Shown here: positions 52,094 to 61,600 of the stretch, one piece after another
Layout of the letters: the number at the start of each line of letters is the position of its first letter
Position numbering within the stretch: the stretch's first letter is position 1
Notes under the pieces: model-generated
The model's database searches: none
Told to the model about the DNA's origin: nothing
What the model saw: the letters and a program-made list of their open reading frames with translations, nothing else
NCBI GenBank assembly: GCA_036852015.1
Contig: JAANDG010000064.1
Span: forward strand, 310,001-374,000
Source: Pelodera strongyloides
Lineage: Eukaryota > Nematoda > Chromadorea > Rhabditida > Rhabditidae
DNA length: 64,000 nt
Reading direction: 5' to 3'
Position numbers and translations under genes: made by a program

Positions 52094-52552
52094 TTAAAGG
52101 GAGAGGCCCACGAGAAAAAAAGTCTTTCTTAATTTGCTTGCACAGAATGTCCGGAATTTCAAAAATATTACTGTGAAAGCCGCATTTCTTTACGCCTAGA
52201 ACTCGCTGAGTTATTCCTCGGCAAACTGCGGCCAGGTACCGTAGTCAGAATCAATTTTGCTCTTTTAGGGTATTAAGATAATTTGAAACGCTTTGTTATA
52301 ATGGTAGCAATGTTCTTCATTCGTTTAACCATTATTATGTAGCGAAAGAATGCTAATGAATGCATATAAACCGTAAAAAAACGTATTTTAACCTTTATGA
52401 CTACGGTAACTAGCAGAACTGTTTGCCGGGGAATAACTCTGTGAGTTCTAGGTGCAAAGAAATGCTGTTTTCACAGTAAGATTTGTGAAATTCCGGACAT
52501 TCTGTGCAAGTAAATTGAGGACAACGTTTTCCTCGTGGGCCTCTCCCTTTAA
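52094..52552. mobile_element. MITE, 'GGGAGAGGCCCACGAG' family, long-armed
   Basis: Ends TTAAAGGGAGAGGCCCACGA and TCGTGGGCCTCTCCCTTTAA. Pairing extends about 150 bp inward through ACTCNCNGAGTTATTCC and ACTACGGTACCTGG-like words. Confidence 0.8.
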
Positions 52553-53131
52553 GATTGAGTACAGGATAGCCAAATCTCAAAAAAGCACCCTACACGATAA
52601 ACAAAAACAAATGAAAGCCGCAAGTTATGCATGTCATGTGTTTCAGTTACATAGCGTTGTAGTAGAAGCACGTATCGCATAAGAAATAATAACAAAAAGT
52701 AAGTAAGAACCAGTGTTCACCTGCAGGTCTTCTGTGTGAACATGAACAGCTGAAGTTCTCAATGCGTCCTAGACTAGTCTGGGCCTAAAAAATGAAGATA
52801 TAATAAACTGAACGGAACTCCATTACCACGAAAAAGGTGGTACAACGTCTCCTGTAATCAGAAAGCTCCCACCTTCCTTCCACCATGATTACTTAATAAC
52901 ACTTAGTCAGACTTAGCCTGTTTAGCTACTGGCATACTAGCAACCGGTTCGAAGGAGATTCGGGTATAACAAATTATAACACGAAACACAAAACTCTACA
53001 CCTATTGAAGGTCGACTGAAAAAAAGATAAATCTAGGCTCATATGACATGAATGAAACCTTACCTTATTGTAAGAGGGGTTTACCAATAAAGTCAATCTT
53101 CTTCTTCAACATCATGAGCATGCATGTCATA

Positions 53132-53964
53132 CAGTGCAGCGCATATGTATACGGGCACCCAAAAAATCGTGTTTCTACTAGGTTTGGAGGAAATCTAATG
53201 CAACCACTAAATCAAGCATCGCCAAAAACCCAAACAAAATGATTTTCAGCAAAAAGAATAAAAAAATTATTTAATTATATTAATTTTAATGACGCCAAAT
53301 TGTAAGTCAAAAAATGAAATCCAGAGCTCGCACAAACCATTTATATGGGCTTGTAGATCTTTTCATGGCGAGAATTTCTGTAAAAAAATTATAATTTTAG
53401 GCGTACTCCGAAGGAAGTTACGGCGTCTTGAAGTGCGCTCGAATGAGCTGTTTTGATCCCTAGCGTACCCCTTAAACTAAGCTTCGCAATTGCCTAACTT
53501 CAAGACGCCGTACCGTCCTTCGGAGTACGCCTAAAATTATAATTTTTTTACAGAAATTCTCGCCATGAAAAGATCTACAAGATGATGTGGGTGGTTTTTG
53601 CGGAATCTGGATTTCAGTTTTTTTACTTACAGTGTGGGACAATTAAAATTAATATAATTTAAAAAAAATTACTATTTATGTTGAAAATCATCCTGTTTTG
53701 GTTTGAGGGCATTCTTGATTTTAGTGGTTGCGTTAGACCTTGTAGAAACACATTTTTTCGCCCCTGCCTCAATACTTATGACGCGCGTTTTTTGGGGTTT
53801 CGTACCCTAATTGTCCCTAATTTGCCTGAAACTTCTGATTTTTTGCTGAATTTTTTTGTCACTAGGTTTTTGGCCATCCCCGATTTGGTAGGATGGTTGA
53901 TTTTCCCAAAAAGTGCTTTTTAGTACTAGATTTGGGGGTGCCCGGATACTTATGACGCGCACTG
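53132..53964. mobile_element. Non-autonomous Tc1/mariner-like element with TA duplication
   Basis: Ends are inverted CAGTGCRGCGCATA...CGGGCACCC sequences of roughly 55 bp, flanked by TA on each side (53130-53131, 53965-53966), the signature of Tc1/mariner insertion. Internal copies of the end motif (ATGACGCGC) occur near 53778. The 81-codon frame inside has no transposase motif. A fold-back element sits within it. Confidence 0.65.
53345..53590. repeat. Inverted repeat inside the mariner-like element
   Basis: Arms of about 85 bp (53351-53434 and 53498-53582) pair nearly perfectly, sharing AGGCGTACTCCGAAGG and the motif CATGGCGAGAATT. The spacer is about 60 bp. Confidence 0.7.
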
Positions 53965-54204
53965 TATATTGAAGGTATATTGTGTGATCGCGATGAGTTC
54001 TAAATGCAATGTAGATGAATAGAAACCAAATTTATACTCGACTCGAGGGCGGCATGAACCATAAAATAATATTAAAGATCGGCACGACAGACGGCAATAT
54101 TAGCTTCAATAGTACCAAAAAACAAACATACCCTAGTCAGAGGATGTAATCAGTCGACCATCTATACAATATGTGCTACGAGGTTGAACTGAAATAAAGC
54201 CAAT

Positions 54205-54482
54205 TATGGGGTTTCCATGTATGCGATTCGCATCTGCGAAAAAGTCAAACCGCTGCCCATGTTCAAGTCATTTTACATGCATGTCAACTGCCTACCGTAA
54301 CCCTGCAGGTCCTGCAGCGAAAGTGTATCAGATCCATACTATTTGAAATAAATCCGTACTATTTTGAAATAGATCCATATTAGATCCAAAATCGCTGCGG
54401 GACCATGTCATTTACATCGACTCGAACATGGACAGCGGTTTGACATTTTCGCAGGTGCGAATCGCATACGTGGAAACCCCAT
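54205..54482. mobile_element. Fold-back (MITE-like) element
   Basis: The left arm begins ATGGGGTTTCCA and carries ATGCGATTCGCA and AAACCGCTG. The right arm is its reverse complement, ending TGGAAACCCCAT, over about 58 bp. Confidence 0.65.
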
Positions 54483-56298
54483 CAGTGAACCATTTAATGC
54501 AAGTTGCGGGGCAATAAAAAATACAAAAGGACCGAAACCGAAGTCGTAAAATAAGGAAGACAAACCTTAAAATCGTACCCTTGTAGTCGAACAGCAATCC
54601 GGCAGCATCACACACAGCTAAAACATTAAAAGTTACTGGTTTTACTGGTTTACTAATATAAAACCTTTTAAAGTAAAAAAAACTACATACAAATGAAAAG
54701 CAAAGAGAATAAAGGCAGCAATCGAATCTGCAAAAATTCTTTTGCATAAAAAAGCAAGGTGCATGCGAAATTGATAAGCTAGACTACGGTAGTGTGCTGC
54801 CTTATAAACAATTGTGAAAACTAGTGGAAACTATAACACGTAAATGCTAATGATGGTGCTAATAAAATTATTCTTGTAAATAAAGAATAAAAAGAAATAC
54901 GTTCAGTCATTCGACACACCATTTCTCACTACATTGATAGATTACGGGAATACGTTTTAATTAACACACACAATATAACAAAATACACGATAAAACACAC
55001 GATAAAATACAAATATGACAAAATACTGAGGAGATGGTGCAAGATTTTGCACGAGACCCGGTTCGCTGCGTACTTACCTGAATAACAATTATATTCCCGT
55101 GCAGACCCTGGCGACAATCTGGCGAAGGTAGGGCGAAGACGCCGCGATCCGTTTTCGCAGAATCGAGCAGTTTCTCGGTCAATTTTCCCTGTTTCGCCCA
55201 GTTTTCGCCCAGCTATCGCCAGGATCTCGCGGCGCGGCACTTCCGCGCCAGGGTTTCGCCGCGCGCAACCCAAGTTTCGTCAGTGCCATTTCACAAAGAT
55301 TTACCGCCGCAGGGTGGCTAACCCGGCACTATCCCTTTGGCTGCGCATCCTGAAATACAACGTTGTGCTGAGTACGCAGCCAAAGTCGGCCAAAATGTTT
55401 GTTATACTCGATTTTAGCAAAGTATTCGAATTATTTGTATGTGATATGTAAGGAAGGGCATAATTAAAGGTTAAAGTCAGTTCTAGTCTGAGTATTAAGC
55501 ATCAATTAAATAAAAAGCTTGCCAATAAGGTAAACATAAAGAGTGAAAAGCTTAGTTTGGTAATAAACTATACATTTTAGTTTGTTTTATCCATAACAGC
55601 TTATTTTATTTCTTATCGAGCACGTATTATCTTTTTAGGCTCATAGTTTGTAGCAAATTTTGGGTAGTTTATAAGAAAAACCTGATGATGTGGGCTTATT
55701 ATGTAACCTTGGCACTGTGTATGGGTTTCATGGTTGCATAAATCAATACGGCACTCTGAATTTCTACTTATCTGTTATATAAGAAAGGAGAGGTAAACCA
55801 CTAGTATATTTAGGTATTATTATTATATACATTTTTTGTTTATGACGATTAAACAAAAAATATGCGAAAAAATATGGGAAATATTCAATTCTCGTATGTT
55901 CAAATTATAGTTCTTTTTGAAAAAATGTAAAGAATACATAAATTTACATTAAATACACTCCTAAGACCTTTCTTATTGCATTTCGTTAGCAAATATTGCC
56001 AGCGAAACTCTTTGTGCGAGCTGGGCAGGGTTAACCCGAGTCCGGAGTCGGGTTAACCCTGCCCCGAGTTTGGCTTGGAAAGAGAGGTCACGGGTTAACT
56101 TTACACCTGCTCGGGATAGAGTTATCCCGGGTTCAATTTTTGTGAAATGGGTTTCCCTCTCGCGAGGCTGGGTTAGGGCCCCTACCCCGGAGTTAAATTT
56201 TTGTGAAACCGGCCTCTGCTCCAATAATTATAAGCGAAGCTAGCAATAAGTGCGAGTTTTTGTTCGAGATGAAGGGCGGACTCAGGGCTTCCAAGTCC

Positions 56299-56322
56299 TT
56301 AGGCTTAGGCTTAGGCTTAGGC
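56299..56322 (+). repeat. Interstitial telomere-like array (TTAGGC)4
   Basis: Four exact TTAGGC units, then degenerate ACTTAGGCTGAGG. TTAGGC is the nematode telomere repeat. Confidence 0.8.
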
Positions 56323-56732
56323 TGCAGCTCAGACTTAGGCTGAGGCCAGTGCGAGTGTTTTGTTGCGAGATGTGGCTTACGCACGGTCCGGTGGGCATCC
56401 GAAATGTTGTTGAAGTGCAGACTCAGGCTTCCAAGTCCTTTACTACTTTACTTTTGTACTTTACCACTTTACGTTATGTAACTCATTTACGTGACCCCTT
56501 CACTCCACCAAAGGTGTGAAAGTTGGTGGCTGGGTATAAATCGGCTTCCCGCGAAAATTGGCCGCCGGGAAGTTTAAAGGTGTCCGGCTTCAGAAATGAA
56601 CCGGACCCCTCTGCTCCGTTTCTGCAGCTACGGTTGGTGGTAACTTATATATAACCCGATACTCTTTATTTTTATCTTTATCTTTAACTCATTTACTACG
56701 GTTACTGTAGGCTACTCTACCAAGTATTTTAG

Positions 56733-58260
56733 GATAAAGACCGTCAAGACATATCAAAACCGAGAGCCGAAACCCGGAAAAAGAGGCCAAAGAAAGAGGG
56801 AGAAGAGAAGAAGGAGACCATGGCCACATTGTAGGTTTATACTGCGGAAGATTGTAACAATTTATTACATAAAGTTGGGAGTTTTGTTTGTTTGATTGTT
56901 AGTTAGTTTGTTAGTTTGTATGATGTGCGTTACGCTCGGGAAGTAGGATTGGGTCAGTAGTTCAAGTTCCCGTGCACTGAGCCATCTCACATCCCGAGCG
57001 CCCCGCTCACAAAAGCTAAAAAAAGGCTGCATATACGGAGCCGGCTGGTTTATTATAAAATTAGATATAAATGACATGCCTCCCCGTTCTATCAACCGAA
57101 TCCGTAGAAACTGCGTGGAAGTCTTGCCGGGCGAGATAGCTGGCCATTCTGCGCGTAAAGCCTACTCATATTTTCTCCTGTCTTTGGTGACTAGTTTAGG
57201 TTCAGTTTGTACGTTGGCAGTTTGTAGTTCTTGGTATTTGGTAATAGTTTAGTTTTTTTGTTGAATATTTGGTAACTTATTTCAGGGTGACTAGCGCTGA
57301 CAAATCGCTCCTCTTCCAACCTTTCTATCACGGATATATGGACAGAGGAGAGGCGGAGAATCGGTTAAAGAAGGTGGGTATTTTGTAGGATTCAGGTTTA
57401 GCTACTCTGCCATCCAGAGAGCGAGAGAGATACAGAGGAGAGAGAGAGGGACACAGAGAGAGGGATACAGATAGAGAGAGAGAGAAGTGTCAGAAAGAGA
57501 CTAAAAGTAATTTCAGGAGGGCGACTTCTTAGTTTGCCTGGTTGCATTGAGCATGGATCCACAAAATCCGAGCAATAAGGCAGAGGTGAAAAGTTTCATT
57601 TCACTTATTATTATTCGAATGAATGTTATTGCTTTGATGAAAGTAACCACCATTATAAAAACAAACCTGAAAGTTGGCGCGCAAGCGGCGTGTTTATGGC
57701 GCGCAAGTGAGCAGGTTTTGTATTTCAGTTGGTGTGTATCGCGGTGAAACTTAAAGAAGTCGCATTTTTTACAATTCAAATTGGAAATCGAGGGAAGTAC
57801 ATGTTGGGACAAAAGAGCTACGATTCACTTGGTGAGATTTTTTCAATTATCTTTTATTTTCAACATTTGTAGCAAGAGATGAAAACCATGTTGTATCGTA
57901 TCGTGTGAAGAACCAATATTCTACTACAGTGTAGCTAGAACTAGAGCACATTGTTTTCCATAACTTCTGGAATAACTTAACCTGCCATCTGACAACGAAA
58001 ACTAATTTATAGCTTTGTCCTGCCAAAATCTGTAAGATTACACGAATAAAGAACTTTGAACTCCCTTGAATAAAGGTGCACGCTCTTGAAGCGTAAAACA
58101 AATTTTAAAGATGTATCCCCAAACCAAAATATGGGTTCCCACCATCAACTAAAATCTTTATATCTCCAATTAAGCTCAACTTGTAACATATCACTATGGA
58201 ACAAAGGAACCGCTACCTCCGACGGCCGATCACGTACTCAAGAATCCGGTGCATGCACCC
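56733..58260 (+). CDS. SH2-tyrosine kinase gene: linker end and SH2 domain exons
   Basis: SH2 domains bind phosphotyrosine; in Fer-type kinases the SH2 sits directly before the kinase domain. Exons: 56733-56830 (Lys/Glu/Arg-rich linker), 57286-57373, 57517-57585, 57729-57831, 57873-57928, 58207-58260, all phase-compatible. The SH2 begins with FYHGYMDRGEAENRL, matching the W-x-H-G-x-I-x-R-x-x-A-E start of the fold. Strand B reads GDFLVCLVALS where the family has FLVR: the phosphotyrosine-binding arginine is a cysteine here. The strand C-D region follows (VAFFTIQIGNRGKYMLGQKSYDSL), and a VLKNPV stretch before the kinase matches the usual end of the domain. The acceptor before 58207 (ACAAAG) is weak, so that exon is the least certain. 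Exons lie 140-750 bp apart, unlike the transposon-swollen introns upstream. Confidence 0.75.
57412..57490. repeat. (GA)n-rich microsatellite between SH2 exons
   Basis: GA units interspersed with ACAGAGAGAGGGA in the intron between exons 57286-57373 and 57517-57585. Confidence 0.85.
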
Positions 58261-58685
58261 GTAAGTTGCAATCAAAACACGCACTCCCCGCCATGCGCAT
58301 GTCCCTTTGAAGAGACTATGTACATGTGTGTACATAATGGATACGAGCCTGCATGATGTATTTCAAATTTAGCTATTTTTTTATAAAACGCTCATACACA
58401 TAGAGATTCATCATTCATGAACATACAGTAAAACACAAATACACGTCCGACATGTACATTCACATCAGCCGTCGTTTATTTGCAGTCTAGCTTGATCGCA
58501 GTACTCCGAAACAGTGCGCGGCTAACTCTCGGCGTTGCAGGTGCACCGACTGAGATTGCATTCCGTTTGACAACGCAGTCGCGCGCATTGTACACTCTTG
58601 ATTTGGTGCGCCGCTCCGCCGTGGCGTCCGCATTTTGCGCGGTGACTTCATTAGTCGCGCTTCAGTTGCCAACCACTGTTTTCAG

Positions 58686-61600
58686 CCTTGGGTGATACCG
58701 CACGAGAAGATTTCTCTGAAAGAACAATTAGGGCAAGGCGAGTTTGGCGCCGTCTACAAGGCGTCGCTTAGTGGGAAGGATAATGAATGGGTCGCGGTGA
58801 AAACTATTAAGGTATGTAACTATGTAGTCTACGTCTAAAAGAGCATTTATTACAAGTATCGAAATTGTCATAAAACGAAAAAAATCCGAAAGGTCAGAAA
58901 AAATTTATTCGTTAGTGCTCAGGCCGGGGAAATGAGGTAAGCACGACATGCAACATCTAGCCTACAGACGACACCAATATGACGCCTGCAGAAATCTTCC
59001 TTAGAGGCCATAGGCGCTGCACGGGCGCTGCACGGACGCCAATGAAATTTCTACGCCACTCGGCGGTTTTATTTCGTACAGAACCAAGTGTAAACAGCCA
59101 GCCTCTAGATGGTGAACATAGAAAAAATGAACACAACGAATCGCTGATTTATGTTTCAGGACACTGCCGCAAAAGACTTTGAAAAGAAACAACGCTTTCT
59201 TGCGGAGGCATATACAATGCTGAAACTTAAGTAAGACAGCTTTTTCTTTCAACACTTCATATGTGTGTGATTTCCTATGTGATATTAAAGCTGTATTAGA
59301 ATTAGATCATTGACGCATGCCTAACTTTCGTTCATGGAGGCTGGAGTTTCTTGCGGCAGATATGAGATTCTATCATTAATAGATACTGAAAGCACATTTT
59401 ATTCTATGGATATATATATGTAATCATGTTGCACGGTAGATCTTGCTTGAGCCGTACATTTCTCGGTGTACGTTTACCTAGCAAATTACCTAACAATAGG
59501 CTGCAACGAATAACGACAAAAAACGGGCGGTAGAGAGTAGGGCCCAGGCCCGTTATGTTATTGACTTTGTATTACCCGGTGTTCAATAATTTTACCACAT
59601 ATAGATAAAAATAGAACAATTTAGACACGAAAATATCGTGTGCATTATTGGTATCGCCTTACATCGGTTTCCACTCTACATTGTACTGGAGTACATGCCG
59701 AAGGGGAGTATGAGATCGGTTCGTTAAAAAAATGTAATTTTTAAAGCCTTATGGCATGTGGTTGTGGGTGTGCCGACTCTTCGGCAACATTTACAAACAT
59801 AATATGCAATTCTCGTTGTAGTTATTTCAATTTGTCATATATTGGATCCCATTTGGATTCCTTCTCACTATAGTCGTATAGTAGCTCATTTTGTATGTTC
59901 CAATCGCGGCTAGTTACTTATTCCAATTCGTATAGTGGTTTCCCCCATTGAGGCCCAAGCTAATTGTCCCCGCAGCGACCAATTTGAGAGTAGCGCCAAT
60001 CCCGCTCCCCCAGGGCATAAAACTCGTCGGGAAAAGCTCAAAACCACCATCCAAATATATGCAGTGCTTCCGAAACTTCTCTATCTTTATGATACGCTTC
60101 TGATTTTCACCATATCTAATATTCTAATCCCGACGGTGGTATGGCTACGAGCTCAAGACCACCGTCTAAATTTATAATATGCTAATTCGGACGGTGGTTT
60201 CGTCGGTCAAAGCGTCAACGAGTTTATGCCATGCGCTCCCCCTGCAATTCGTATAGTGGAGAGGCCCTATATAAGGGGCCGAGAAAGTAGTTTTAGGCAG
60301 TGCTAGAACAATCCCTTCTCGCTGTATTACGTCTCTCTACTCGTTTCTACCTCGGGGCATTCTATAACCGTAGTGTGTCGTTTCTGGTTCTTTTATTCCC
60401 TTACTCGATTGGTAATTGAAATAAACATATATATATATCATTGTTTCCGTTCTACAACACAACAGTGCAAACTCACAATATTCGCACATGGTGCACTGCG
60501 TCCGAAATCACATAGACCAAACCACGTGGCACTAGTCTTTTGAATTAAGTTCCTTTGACTAGCATTTCTTCCTTCTTCCATCTTTCTCTTTTCACTACTT
60601 TCTACTTGTCCAGACTTTGTCTTGTCAGAACGGAGTTGTGTACCAGCCAGAACCTTCGGGTTAGAGCACAATATTGATATAAACAATTCGCCTTGTTAGA
60701 GCGAAAAACACACATTCAACCTCACGTGAGGAACCAGGACCTGGAAGTATTCTTAAAAGGATAGAGAATCATACAGAAAACAAGAAGGAAGGAATAGGAG
60801 CATTCTCAACAACTAACAATGGCGATTGAATACCAGTCGGACGGAGATGTCGACGAAGATCGTAGATTACTAAGAAGCGATACAGCTAGAATGAATCAAC
60901 CTATATATTCGGGATTAACCGCTGTAAACGCACAACTAAATGTATACCTCGACGAATTCAAGAACATACTAAATAACATAACAACCCGAGAGAATATTGC
61001 AGCTCAACAAATGGATACCATAGAACAAATCAAAGATATTGCAGGAAACTTAGTATCACAACGAGACGGTAGGTACAGGATTATGGGAAAACTGAACAAC
61101 AAAATAGGGTCCGCACTCGCCCTAATGGACAAACTGACTCCTGAAGCAAAACTGACTGCTAGGAGAGACTTTAAGGATACACAGAAAAAAATTGACGCTT
61201 CAGTTAGCAAAATGGTCACACAATTGAATGAACTCGGTAATCTGTACGACGACTTAAGATTCAAAACAAATCAAGTACCATATTTGAGGAGGAATCCTTC
61301 TCCATAGATGACATATTTTTAGAAGGTCACACACCTCAACCACCCTCAAGAAGAGGTCAGAACACAGTGCGCACACCGACACACCGATCACTGTTTACCC
61401 AAGATACTGACATAAGACCAATACGTGGGACTACAGGCGTAATGAAACAAGACCAAGCACAAATAGGACCAATAAGCGCATTGCGCATGCTAGTAGACTC
61501 ATTAAGGCCACTTGCATACAATGGGCACACAATCCGCAATTCAATTCACCCATACCAGAAAGCTAATTAGAGAAGTACCACTTCCAGCCAATTAGCGCAT

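Larger units (their letters stand above)
50970..56217. mobile_element. Large element with 30-bp inverted ends filling a kinase intron
   Basis: The left end GAGGCCGGTTTCACAAAA (about 50971) is the reverse complement of the right end TTTTGTGAAACCGGCCTC (to 56216), and similarity continues through TTTAACTCCGG. Exons flank it at 50943 and 56733, so the element is nearly the whole 5.8 kb intron. GC-rich subterminal islands rich in TTCGCC words occur at 51060-51200 and 55085-55340. It contains no long ORF. It could be one non-autonomous element or two related small ones in opposite orientation. Confidence 0.55.

Noticed and set aside
53678..53923. 81-codon frame in the mariner-like element, considered as transposase
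   Set aside because: No DDE/D residues or helix-turn-helix; one internal copy of the terminal repeat lies within it.
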